A stretch of DNA of 64,000 bases, taken from Agromyces aureus (GTDB lineage: Bacteria; Actinomycetota; Actinomycetes; Actinomycetales; Microbacteriaceae). Below are positions 49,368 through 59,406 of the stretch, piece after piece. The position numbers and the translations under genes were made by a program. The notes beneath the pieces were generated by a model. The model ran no database searches and was not told the DNA's origin. It saw only the letters and a list, made by a program, of their open reading frames with translations. The DNA is taken from positions 682,001 through 746,000 of the forward strand of contig NZ_CP013979.1 in the NCBI RefSeq assembly GCF_001660485.1, in the 5' to 3' direction. The number at the start of each line of letters is the position of its first letter. Position 1 is the first letter of the stretch.

Positions 49368-50189
49368 TCAGAAGTCCCGCAGCCAGCGCCCGACCTGCTC
49401 GGTGAGCACGTGCGACTGGGCGGCGGGCCCGTCGTCGCGCGCCGGCAGCACGAGCATGGGTCCGGCGACGCCGGCGGCCCAGCGCTCGGCCGTCGACAGG
49501 GGGTGCACGGGGTCGCGCAGGGCGCCGACCACGAGCGAGCGGATGCCGCGGCCCTCGAGCTCGGCCAGTTCGGCGTCGTCGCGGAACGCCCGGTTGCGCG
49601 GCACCTCGACCAGGCGCATGGCCCGGCGCGCGGCATCGGGGGCGGTGAACTGGGCGAGCAGCGCGCGGGCGCCGAGGGGGGAGATCTCGGCGACGCGGTG
49701 GTAGACCTCGCGCTCCTGGAACTCGGCGGAGCCCGAGGCGCCTGCGTCGGTGAGCACCTGCCCGATCACGGGGAACGGCCTGAGGTTCTCGGGCACGGGG
49801 CTGTCGTCGAACGAGGGGCGGATGAACACCGCGCGTTCGACGGGCAGCAGGCCTTCGAGCGCGATGCGGAGTGCGATCGCCGCACCCATCGAGATGCCCA
49901 TGATCGTGATCGGCGACTCGGGGTCGACGCGCACACCGCCGTCGGTGCCCGACGAGACGGAGGCGGCCCCGGCCGCGAGCGCGACCCGCACCGCCTCGGC
50001 AACCTCGGCCGCCAGTCGGGAGATCGCGAAGTCGGCCGCGTCGCCGACCTCGAGGAATCCGCCGTGGGCGCGCACGTCGGGCGCGATGACGAGTTCGTCT
50101 TCGCCGAGCACCTCGTGCACCATCGGCTCGAGCAGGGTCAACGGCTGGCGGCGGTCGGCCCCGAGGCCGTGCAGCAGCACGACCGTCAT
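49368..50189 (-). CDS. Alpha/beta hydrolase
   Basis: A 273-residue alpha/beta hydrolase. VVLLHGLGADRRQPLTLL holds the oxyanion HG motif, GISMGAAIALRIAL the nucleophile elbow G-x-S-x-G (Ser about residue 98), and VLPARDDGPAAQSHVLTEQV the final Asp/His region (Asp and His in RDDG...SHV). It has no signal, so it is cytoplasmic. The ATG overlaps the preceding YqaJ-type gene stop by 4 bp (ATGA), which implies coupled translation. The substrate is unknown. Confidence 0.87.
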   Translation of the reverse strand: MTVVLLHGLGADRRQPLTLLEPMVHEVLGEDELVIAPDVRAHGGFLEVGDAADFAISRLAAEVAEAVRVALAAGAASVSSGTDGGVRVDPESPITIMGISMGAAIALRIALEGLLPVERAVFIRPSFDDSPVPENLRPFPVIGQVLTDAGASGSAEFQEREVYHRVAEISPLGARALLAQFTAPDAARRAMRLVEVPRNRAFRDDAELAELEGRGIRSLVVGALRDPVHPLSTAERWAAGVAGPMLVLPARDDGPAAQSHVLTEQVGRWLRDF

Positions 50190-50908
50190 GCGAGCACGCT
50201 CGGCCGGTAGTAGGCGCGCGCCTCCTGAACGTGTGCCTGCGTCGGTCGGATCGCCTCGAGGAGTTCGTCGGCCAGCTGCACGAGGATCGCGATCTGGTCG
50301 TCGTCGCGGTCGACCCATCGGCACTCGGGCTCGGCACCGACGGGCACGAAGTCCTCGTGCTGCTCCCACACGATGAGGGTGCGCTCGGCGCCGAGCACGT
50401 ACTGCTGCCACCACACCTGACGAAGGTAGTTGCGCGGCACGGCCCGCCACGGCTTCGAGGTGGTCTTGATCTCGCAGAGTTCGAGCACGCCTCGGTCGGT
50501 CACGCGCAGGCCGTCGGGCGTGGCCAGGTGACGGCGGTCGGATGCCGCGTGGTACAGCAGTGACGAATGGAGCATGCCGTGCTCGCGGGCCGCCCAGGCG
50601 GCGATGACGGGCTCGCGTTCGCGGCCGTGGTCGGTGTAGCGGCTGCCGCCGAAGCTGCGGGGGGCGCCGTGCAACTTCTCCCAGGCCGCCGACTTCACCG
50701 AGGTGCGGGTTGCGAGCTTCGCGGCATCCGTCGCGGTGATGCCCTGCGACCTGGCGCGGAGCCAGGCGACCCGGTCGGTCGAGTCGGCGACGATGCGCGT
50801 CTCGTGGGGCAGCTTCGCGCGGGGCGCGATGGTGCCGCGCGCCTCACGGGTCTCACGCATGTCGCCGTCGGGCGTGAGATCGAAGAGCGCGAAGGGGGAG
50901 TCGGGCAC
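50186..50908 (-). CDS. YqaJ-type viral recombinase/exonuclease family protein
   Basis: A 240-residue protein of the YqaJ/lambda-exonuclease-like fold. The core is present: GITATDAAKLAT, GREREPVIAAWAAREHG with the conserved Glu, then LATPDGLRVTDRGVLELCEIKTT, where Asp, Glu and Lys form the PD-(D/E)xK metal site, and VWWQQYVLGAERTLI. Such nucleases usually belong to phages, but no other phage gene is near. It starts at GTG 50908 and is translationally coupled to the alpha/beta hydrolase. It is not a homologue of the endonuclease at 35589 as far as can be seen. Confidence 0.88.
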   Translation of the reverse strand: MPDSPFALFDLTPDGDMRETREARGTIAPRAKLPHETRIVADSTDRVAWLRARSQGITATDAAKLATRTSVKSAAWEKLHGAPRSFGGSRYTDHGREREPVIAAWAAREHGMLHSSLLYHAASDRRHLATPDGLRVTDRGVLELCEIKTTSKPWRAVPRNYLRQVWWQQYVLGAERTLIVWEQHEDFVPVGAEPECRWVDRDDDQIAILVQLADELLEAIRPTQAHVQEARAYYRPSVLA

Positions 50909-50958
50909 CCCCCGAGAATAGCGCGGGCCGCCGTCCTGCGGCGGGCCCGCCGGGTGTG

Positions 50959-52146
50959 TCAGCGCGACGCGAGGGCGACGATGCCCTCTGGGGAGAGCGC
51001 GTGCTGGATCGCGAGCATGGCCGCACCGAGCACGGCGGCGTTCTCGGCCGCGGCCGACTGCACGATGGAGAGGTGCTCGGTGGCCAGCGGCATCGAGCGC
51101 GTGTAGACGACCTCGCGCACACCGGCGATGAGGTGCTCACCGGCCCTGGCCATCGAGCCGCCGATCGCGATGACCGACGGGTTGATGAGGCTCACGCTGG
51201 CGGTGAGCACCTCGCCGAGGTCGCGGCCGGCCTGTCGCACCGCCTGGATCGCGTCGAGGTCGCCGCGCTTGACGAGTTCGACGACATCGTTGCCGCTGCG
51301 GGCTTCGATGCCGCGCTCGCGCAGCGATCGCGCGATGGCGGGGCCGGAGGCGAGCGCCTCGAGACAGCCGCGGTTGCCGCAGTGGCAGGGCACGTCGCTC
51401 CCACGGGTGACACGGACGTGCCCGAGGTCGCCGGCGATGCCCTGGGCGCCGCGCTGCAGGAGTCCGCCGGAGATGATGCCCGAGCCGATGCCCGTCGCCA
51501 CCTTGACGAAGATGAGGTGCTCGACCTGCGGCCAGGCGAGCGCCCGCTCGCCGAGGGCCATGATGTTCACGTCGTTGTCGACGAGCACGGGCACTTCGAG
51601 GTGCTGCTGGACCCACCCCGGCACGTCGAACCGATCCCAGCCGGGCATGATCGGCGGGTTGACGGGGCGGCCGGTCGAGTGCTCGACCGGCCCGGGCACG
51701 CCGATGCCGATCGCGGCGAGGTCGGCTCGGTCGCGCCCGAGTCCGTCGATGAGTTCGTGCGCTGCCGAGACCATCCAGCCGAGCACGGCCTCCGGACCGT
51801 CGGCGATGTCGCGGCGTTCGCTGCGCTCGGCGAGCACCGTTCCCTCGAGGTCGGTGACGGCGAGGGTCGCGTGGGACGCGCCGAAGTCGGCTGCGAGCAC
51901 GATGCGCGCGCCGGGGTTCAGGGCGAACTGCGAGGGCGGGCGCCCACCGGTGGAGACGGCATCGGCGACCGGGGTGACGAGCCCGAGGCGCATGAGTTCG
52001 TCGACGCGGGCGGCGACGGTCGATCGCGCGAGTCCTGTGGATTGCGCGAGCGACGCGCGCGTACGCGGGGCACCATCGCGGAGCAGCTGAAAGAGTTCGC
52101 TTGCACCCGAGGCGTCGAGGGCCGATGCCCGGCTGATGTCCACCAT
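50959..52146 (-). CDS. ROK family transcriptional regulator
   Basis: A 395-residue repressor. Residues 14-75 are the MarR-like helix-turn-helix (LFQLLRDGAPRTRASLAQST, GLARSTVAARVDELMRLGLV). The rest is the ROK sugar-kinase-like domain: ADFGASHATLAVTDLEG (phosphate loop), GVPGPVEHSTGRPV, the zinc-binding cluster CHCGNRGCLEALASG and the final GGSMARAGEHL. It is divergent from the sugar transport/catabolic operon beginning at 52254 and probably represses it until its sugar ligand binds. A promoter region with a dyad at 52240-52256 lies between them. Confidence 0.92.
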   Translation of the reverse strand: MVDISRASALDASGASELFQLLRDGAPRTRASLAQSTGLARSTVAARVDELMRLGLVTPVADAVSTGGRPPSQFALNPGARIVLAADFGASHATLAVTDLEGTVLAERSERRDIADGPEAVLGWMVSAAHELIDGLGRDRADLAAIGIGVPGPVEHSTGRPVNPPIMPGWDRFDVPGWVQQHLEVPVLVDNDVNIMALGERALAWPQVEHLIFVKVATGIGSGIISGGLLQRGAQGIAGDLGHVRVTRGSDVPCHCGNRGCLEALASGPAIARSLRERGIEARSGNDVVELVKRGDLDAIQAVRQAGRDLGEVLTASVSLINPSVIAIGGSMARAGEHLIAGVREVVYTRSMPLATEHLSIVQSAAAENAAVLGAAMLAIQHALSPEGIVALASR

Positions 52147-52239
52147 GGTTTGAAGTAAAGCACATGAGCTTGCCGATCGATTGATAACGAACATGTCACG
52201 GCACAAACAACTTTTGACGATGGTCTAGCAAAAGGTGCG

Positions 52240-52256
52240 CATGTTGTGTCAACATG
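52240..52256. promoter_or_regulatory. Dyad at the start of the sugar operon, candidate ROK operator
   Basis: CATGTTG-TGT-CAACATG, a perfect 17-bp inverted repeat (52240-52256), spans the ATG at 52254. It lies in an AT-rich 107-bp region between the divergent ROK and dehydrogenase genes, with a TTGACG -35-like element at 52214-52219. Confidence 0.6.
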
Positions 52257-53365
52257 GCCGACATGACAACGGACGTCACCGCCAAGGCGCGAACACTCCG
52301 CGCCGGCTTCGTCGGCGGCGGCTTCATGGCCACCGTGCACTCGCGTGCCGCACGGGCCGCCGGCGCCCACCTCGGAGGCGGTGCTTCGTCCTCGGCTGCC
52401 CGAGCGCGCGACGCCGTCGAACGACTCGGCCTGGGCACCGCCTACGCCTCGATCGACGAGCTGCTCGCCGATCCCGACATCGACGTCGTGCACGTCTGCA
52501 CGCCCAACACGACGCACGCCGGCATCGCGCGTGCCGTGCTCGAGGCCGGCAAGCACGTCATCTGCGAGAAGCCGCTGGCCACGAGCGTCGCCGACGCCGA
52601 GCGGCTGCGCACGCTCGCGGCGGAGCGCGGCCTCGTGACCGCCGTTCCGTTCGTCTACCGCTTCCACCCCATGGCCCGCGAAGCCCGCGCTCGCATCGCG
52701 GCGGGCGAGACGGGTCGCCTCGTCAGCGTCCACGGCGCCTACCTGCAGGACTGGCTGGCCACGCAGGGTGACGACGACTGGCGCGTCGATCACGCCCTCG
52801 GCGGCCCCTCGCGCGCCTTCGCCGACATCGGGTCGCACCTGGTCGACCTCGTCGAGTTCATCGCCGGCGACCGCATCGTGCGGCTGAACGCCGCGACCCG
52901 CACGGTCTACGATCGCCGCGCGACCAACGTCGACATCAGCACCGAGGACCTCGTGGCCGTCGTCGTCGAGCTCGCGTCAGGCGCGGTCGGCACCCTGCTC
53001 GTCTCGCAGGTGGCGCCCGGCCGCAAGAACGCCCTGTCGATCGAGCTCTCCGGCACCGACGCGAGCGTGCGGTTCGAGCAGGAACGGCCCGACCGGCTGT
53101 GGGTCGGCCGCGCCGACGCCTCCATGATCCTCGAGCGGGACCCCGCCCGACTGGCACCCGACGCGGCACGGCTCTCGCTCGTGCCCGCGGGCCACCCCAT
53201 GGGATACCAGGACGCGTTCAACGCGTTCATCGCCGACGCCTACGCGGCGATCGCCGGCAGCGCGCCCGACGGTCTGCCCGGCTTCGACGACGGTGCCCGC
53301 GCCGTGCGCGTCACTGAAGCGGTGCTCGCGTCTGCGGCATCCAGAACCTGGGCGGAGGTCGGCGC

Positions 53366-53369
<4 letters not shown>
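52254..53369 (+). CDS. Gfo/Idh/MocA family NAD(P)-dependent oxidoreductase
   Basis: A 371-residue sugar or inositol dehydrogenase. The N-terminal Rossmann motif is GFVGGGFMATVHSRAA (residues about 18-33), followed by IDVVHVCTPNTTHAGIARAV and KHVICEKPLATSVADAE, whose EKP is the cofactor/catalytic Lys motif. The substrate domain includes GGPSRAFADIGSHLVDLVEF with the catalytic DIGxH. It may start at 52254 or at ATG 52263. It heads the transport operon and overlaps the ATPase gene by 4 bp, so it oxidises the imported sugar or a derivative. Confidence 0.9.
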
Positions 53370-54921
<1,552 letters not shown>

Positions 54922-54925
<4 letters not shown>

Positions 54926-56010
54926 GCACGCAGACCCCCACCCCGGCTCCCGTTGCGACGGTGAAACGAGCCCGCGGCCGACGCCGACGGCTCGACTCGA
55001 GCCTCATCGTCGGCATCGCGCTGCTGGCGGTGATCTTCATCGGGGCGATCCTCGTCGCGAGCGTCGGCCGCAACTTCTTCAGCGCCGGCAACATCCGCGA
55101 CATCCTGACCGGCATGAGCGTGCTCGGCTTCGTGGCGATCGGGCAGACGCTCGTGATCCTCTGCGCCTCGCTCGACCTGTCGGTGCCCTACGTCATCAGC
55201 CTCTCGAGCCTCATCGCGGCCGACATCATGGCCGGCAACCCGGCGAACGTGCCCGCCGCGGTGCTCACCGTGATCGCGGTGGCCGTCGGCATCGGACTCG
55301 TCAACGGGCTCATCGTCACCAAGCTCAAGGTCAACGGCTTCATCGCGACCCTCGGCACCGGGCTCATCATCAAGGGCTACCTCGACTCGAATTACAAGGG
55401 CACGAGCGGCGAGGTGCCGTGGTCGTTCCAGCTCATCGGCGCGAGCGGCATCGGGCCCATCCCGATCTCGACCGTGCTGATGCTCGCGGTCGCCGTCCTC
55501 GGGGCGTTCTTCCTGGCTCGCACCCGAACCGGCAACCACATGTTCGCCGTCGGCGGCAACGAGCAGGTCGCGAGGCTCTCGGGCATCCGAACCGCACGCC
55601 CGATCATCGTCGCCCACGTGCTCTGCTCGGTCACCGCCGCGTTCGCCGGCCTGCTGCTCGCCAGCCGGCTCGGCGTCGGCAGCCCCACGGTCGGCGTGCA
55701 GGGCGGATACGACCTGCTCTCGATCGCCGCGGTCGTGCTCGGCGGCACCCTGCTCATGGGTGGACGCGGCTCGATCTGGGGCACCATCGGCGGCGTCGCG
55801 ATCTTCGCGGTCGTCGACAACGTCATGAGCGTCATGCAGGTGAACCCCTTCCTCAAGGACGTCGTGCGCGGCGTCGTCATCGTCGCCGCGGTCGCCGTGT
55901 ACACGAGCCGTCAGCTCGACCGACGGCGCCCGAGATTCGGGCCCGGCTCCGCGGCATCCGCACCCCCAGGCACCACCCAGACCGAGCACGCAGAGGAGGC
56001 GAAGGCATGA
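54922..56010 (+). CDS. Sugar ABC transporter permease 1 (RbsC type)
   Basis: A 362-residue RbsC-type permease with about ten helices. Landmarks are FFSAGNIRDILTGMSVLGFV, GQTLVILCASLDLSVPYVI, KLKVNGFIATLGTGLIIKGY and the ATPase-contact loop GNEQVARLSGIRTARPIIVA, with GGTLLMGGRGSIWGTIGG near the end. The N-terminal 20 residues are Arg-rich and cytoplasmic. It overlaps the ATPase gene (ATGA) and the next permease gene by 4 bp. The two permeases differ in sequence, so the pore is probably a heterodimer. Confidence 0.92.
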
Positions 56011-57197
56011 GCACCACGACCGTCACCCGGCCCTCGGCGCTCGCCCGGATCGCCGATCTCGGACGCACGCTGGTGAGCCCGCGCGGAGCCGTCTTCCTGC
56101 TGCTCATCGTGCTGCTCGTCACGATCGCCATCCTCAATCCGTCGTTCGCCGAGCCCGGCCAGTTCATCCGGTTCATCCAGCGCGTCGCCCCCGTCGCCAT
56201 CGTGGCGATCGGTCAGTACTTCGTGATCGTCGGCGGCGAGTTCGACCTCTCCATGGGGTCCGTCGTCACGGCCCAGGTCGTGATCGCCGGCAACCTCATC
56301 GGCCAGGACGACGCCAAGATCGTGCCCGTCACGATCTTCATGTTCGTCTTCGGCGCGCTCATCGGCCTCGTGAACGGCCTCATCGTCTCGTTCCTCAAGG
56401 TGCCGAGCTTCATCGTCACCCTCGGCATGATGCTCGCACTGCTCGGCGCGGTGCTCTACTGGACCGGTGGGGCGGCGACCGGCAACCCGGCGGATGCGTT
56501 CCGCGAGGTCGGCCGCGGCGGCATCCGCAACCTGCCCGTCATCGACATCCTGCCCTGGTCGGTCGTGGTGCTGGCCGTGGTGCTGGCGCTCGCGATCTGG
56601 TTCGCGCGGCGGCCGTTCGGTCGCACGATCATCGCCCTCGGCGACAACGCGACGACCGTGCGATTCGCCGGCGCGCGCAACTGGTGGGTCAAGACCTCGA
56701 CGTTCATCATCTCGTCGCTGTCGGCGACCGTCGCGGGCATCCTGCTGGTCGGCTACGCCGGCGTGCACCCCAGCGTCGGTCGCGGCTACGAGTTCACCGC
56801 CATCACGGCGGTCGTGCTCGGCGGCGTGGTTCTGGGTGGCGGGCGAGGCTGGGTCGTGGCGGCCGCAGCCGGTGCATTCGCGCTCGAGGCGCTCTTCACC
56901 CTGCTGAACTTCGCGGGCGTGCCCTCGACCTACCGCGACGCGGTGCAGGGCGTCATCATCATCCTCGCCGTGGCCTACGCGGCCACCACCGTGCGCGCCC
57001 GCCGACGCGGTCGCGCCCTCGAGACTCCGGCGGCCCTCGAGCCGACCGGTCCGAATTCACCGGGGCAGGCCCCGGTGGACCAAGCTTCGCCCGCACCACT
57101 CGTGGCGAAGGAGCCAGATCCGATCCCGGCGACGGCTCGCCCTGCCCCCATTCCCTCGACGCAGAGGGCTGACAACGAAACCAAGGGAGGTTCGTGA
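56007..57197 (+). CDS. Sugar ABC transporter permease 2 (RbsC type)
   Basis: A 396-residue RbsC-type permease related to permease 1. VAIVAIGQYFVIVGGEFDLS, FLKVPSFIVTLGMMLALLG, GDNATTVRFAGARNWWVKTS and GGVVLGGGRGWVVAAAAG are family regions. It ends in a 65-residue hydrophilic, Pro/Ala-rich tail that permease 1 lacks. Its stop overlaps the start of the binding-protein gene (TGATG). It forms the importer membrane part with permease 1. Confidence 0.92.
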   Translation: MSTTTVTRPSALARIADLGRTLVSPRGAVFLLLIVLLVTIAILNPSFAEPGQFIRFIQRVAPVAIVAIGQYFVIVGGEFDLSMGSVVTAQVVIAGNLIGQDDAKIVPVTIFMFVFGALIGLVNGLIVSFLKVPSFIVTLGMMLALLGAVLYWTGGAATGNPADAFREVGRGGIRNLPVIDILPWSVVVLAVVLALAIWFARRPFGRTIIALGDNATTVRFAGARNWWVKTSTFIISSLSATVAGILLVGYAGVHPSVGRGYEFTAITAVVLGGVVLGGGRGWVVAAAAGAFALEALFTLLNFAGVPSTYRDAVQGVIIILAVAYAATTVRARRRGRALETPAALEPTGPNSPGQAPVDQASPAPLVAKEPDPIPATARPAPIPSTQRADNETKGGS

Positions 57198-58402
57198 TGC
57201 GACGCAGGATCACCGTGGCATCGGCCATGGTCGGCGCTCTCGCGCTGTTCACGCTCGCCGGCTGTACCACCGACCCCAACGTGGCTGCACCGTCGGACGA
57301 CGCAGCCGCCACCGAGGAAGCGATCGACTGGTTCGACCAGGAGCTCTTCGACAAGCAGGACGCCGAGCGCGACGTCGTGCCCGAAGGCCCCGAAGACCAG
57401 CCGTGGCTGCAGTACATCAATGCCGAGATGGTCGACACGACCGAGTACGCGAGCGCAGGGGCCAAGAAGGCCTGCTTCGCGAACGCCTCGATCTCCAACC
57501 CGTGGCGCCAGACCGGCTGGATCACGATGAACGAGCAGCTGAAGGTGCTGCAGGAGGCCGGCGTCATCTCCGAGATGGAGACGCGTGACGCGCAGGACTC
57601 CGATGACACGCAGATCGCCGACATCGACTACTTCATCACCGAAGGCAACTGCGACATCTTCCTCATCTCGCCCAACTCGACGGCGGCCATGACGCCGGCC
57701 GTCGAGCGTGCGTGCGACACCGGCAAGCCCGTCGTGGTCTTCGACCGCGGCGTGCAGACCGACTGCCCCGTCACGTTCATCCACCCCATCGGTGGATTCG
57801 CGTGGGGCATCGACACGGCCGAGTTCCTCATCGGCGAGCTCGAAGAGGGCGACAAGGTCGTGGCGCTTCGCGTGCTGCCCGGCGTCGACGTGCTCGAGCA
57901 GCGCTGGGCCGCGGCCGAGAAGCTGTTCGACGAGGCCGGCATCGAGGCGGTCGACTACTTCACGGGTGCAGACCCGTCGGAGATCAAGAAGATCATCTCC
58001 GACGAGCTCGCGAAGGGCGACGTCAAGGGCATCTGGATGGATGCCGGTGACGGTGCCGTCGCAGCCATCGAGGCGTTCGAGGACGCCGGCGTCGACTACC
58101 CCGTCATGACGGGTGAAGACGAGATGAGCTTCCTCCGCAAGTGGAAGGAGACGGGCCTCACCGGTCTCGCACCGGTGTACTCGAACTTCCAGTGGCGCAC
58201 GCCGCTCCTCGCCGCGCAGAAGATCTTCGCCGGCGAAGAGGTGCCGTTCGAGTGGGTGCTCCCGCAGAGCCCCATCACCGCTGAAGAGGTCGACGAGTAC
58301 CTGGCCCTGAACGAGGGCATGCCCGACGGCCACTACGCGAAGTTCGGCGGCGAAGACCTGCCGGGCTACCCGCAGATCTGGGAGGAGCGGGTCATCCCGT
58401 AA
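57197..58402 (+). CDS. Sugar ABC transporter substrate-binding lipoprotein
   Basis: A 401-residue periplasmic-binding-protein type 1 (Peripla_BP_4-like) solute receptor. The signal ends in LAGC (Cys23). After an acidic spacer the domain shows CFANASISNPWRQTGWITMN near its start, then DIFLISPNSTAAMTPAVERA and GKPVVVFDRGV, matching ribose-binding-protein-like order. ATG 57197 follows AAGGGAGG. Compared with typical members (about 320-350 residues) it has an extra acidic N-terminal region of about 50 residues. Its ligand is unknown; the dehydrogenase and isomerases of the operon suggest an inositol- or rare-sugar-like compound. Confidence 0.9.
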   Translation: MRRRITVASAMVGALALFTLAGCTTDPNVAAPSDDAAATEEAIDWFDQELFDKQDAERDVVPEGPEDQPWLQYINAEMVDTTEYASAGAKKACFANASISNPWRQTGWITMNEQLKVLQEAGVISEMETRDAQDSDDTQIADIDYFITEGNCDIFLISPNSTAAMTPAVERACDTGKPVVVFDRGVQTDCPVTFIHPIGGFAWGIDTAEFLIGELEEGDKVVALRVLPGVDVLEQRWAAAEKLFDEAGIEAVDYFTGADPSEIKKIISDELAKGDVKGIWMDAGDGAVAAIEAFEDAGVDYPVMTGEDEMSFLRKWKETGLTGLAPVYSNFQWRTPLLAAQKIFAGEEVPFEWVLPQSPITAEEVDEYLALNEGMPDGHYAKFGGEDLPGYPQIWEERVIP

Positions 58403-58418
58403 CCCCGCACCATCCGAC

Positions 58419-58502
58419 CGCCGGTCGAGCAGGCCCGCATGGGCCGTATCGAGACCTGACACACTGGGTCCGATACGCGGCACCGCCGCTGCTCGACCGG
58501 CG
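58419..58502. repeat. Inverted pair of REP-like elements
   Basis: Two facing units lie between the binding-protein and isomerase genes. Perfect 14-bp outer arms CGCCGGTCGAGCAG (58419-58432) and its complement (58489-58502) enclose GTATCG (near 58446) and CGATAC (near 58471), and each unit has its own small stem (GCCC-GCAT-GGGC in the first). Units of the CCGGTCGAGCAG...CGTATCGAGACC type resemble repeats seen in Microbacteriaceae genomes. The structure may also attenuate transcription between the transport and catabolic genes. Confidence 0.8.
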
Positions 58503-58527
58503 AACCCTTTTTCTGCAAGGAGGCAGC

Positions 58528-59406
58528 ATGCGCCGCACCATCGGCGTCAACACCTGGGTCTGGACCTCGCCGCTGGGCGACGAATCGCTCCGCGAGATCG
58601 CCTCGAAGGCCGCGGCCATGGGGTTCGGTGCGATCGAACTGCCGGTCGAGCAGCCGGGCGACTGGTCCGCGGATGCCGCGGCCGACGTGCTCGCAGAACA
58701 TGCGCTCGCTCCCGTGGTCGTGGGCGCGATGGGCCCGGGCCGCAACCTCGTCGCCGCACCCGGCTCCGAGGTGGTGGCGACGCAGAACTACCTCGTGCAC
58801 TGCGTGGGCGTGGCCGAGCGGCTCGGCGCTTCGATCGTCGCCGGTCCGTTCACCGCCGCCACCGGGCGCACCTGGCGCATGGACGCCGAAGAGCGGGCGA
58901 GCCGGTACGTCGAACTCCGGGCCGCCCTGGCGCCCGTCGTGCGCGCCGCGGAGCGCAGCGGCATCCGGCTCGCGATCGAACCGCTGAACCGCTACGAGAC
59001 GAGCCTCGTCAACACCGTCGAGCAGGCGCTCGAGGCGCTCGGGCCGCTGCTCGGGCCAGGGCTGGGTCTTGCGCTGGACACCTACCACCTGAACATCGAG
59101 GAGAAGCACATCGGCGACGCCGTGCGCGCGGCAGGGGAACACCTCGCGTACGTGCAGGTGTGCGGCAACGATCGGGGGGCGGTGGGCGACGACCACTTCG
59201 ACTGGCCGGCCTTCCTCGACGTGCTCGACGAGGTCGGCTACGCGGGCCCGCTCGGGCTCGAGTCCTTCACGGGCGAGAACGACACGATCGCGGTCGCGGC
59301 CTCGGTGTGGCGGCCGCTCGCACCGTCGCAGGACGCGCTCGCGGAGCGCAGCATCCGCTATCTGACTGCGTTGCAGGAGCAGCGCGAGCGAGAGGGAGCA
59401 CGATGA
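58528..59406 (+). CDS. Sugar phosphate isomerase/epimerase (D-psicose-3-epimerase-like TIM barrel)
   Basis: A 292-residue xylose-isomerase-type TIM barrel. Metal-binding residues are visible in IRLAIEPLNRYETSLV (Glu), LALDTYHLNIEEKHIGDAV (Asp, His and Glu of the DxxHxN pattern), VQVCGNDRG (in place of the usual H-x-x) and GLESFTGEND (final Glu). The first strand is TIGVNTWVWTSPL. It probably epimerises or isomerises a keto-sugar. ATG 58528 follows AAGGAGG. The ATG of the next gene overlaps by 4 bp. It lies after the REP-like pair, so it may be less expressed than the transporter genes. Confidence 0.88.
   Translation: MRRTIGVNTWVWTSPLGDESLREIASKAAAMGFGAIELPVEQPGDWSADAAADVLAEHALAPVVVGAMGPGRNLVAAPGSEVVATQNYLVHCVGVAERLGASIVAGPFTAATGRTWRMDAEERASRYVELRAALAPVVRAAERSGIRLAIEPLNRYETSLVNTVEQALEALGPLLGPGLGLALDTYHLNIEEKHIGDAVRAAGEHLAYVQVCGNDRGAVGDDHFDWPAFLDVLDEVGYAGPLGLESFTGENDTIAVAASVWRPLAPSQDALAERSIRYLTALQEQREREGAR

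Noticed and set aside
50186..50908. A prophage remnant suggested by the YqaJ-type nuclease
   Set aside because: No integrase, structural, lysis or other phage gene, and no attachment repeats, occur nearby; base composition matches the surroundings.
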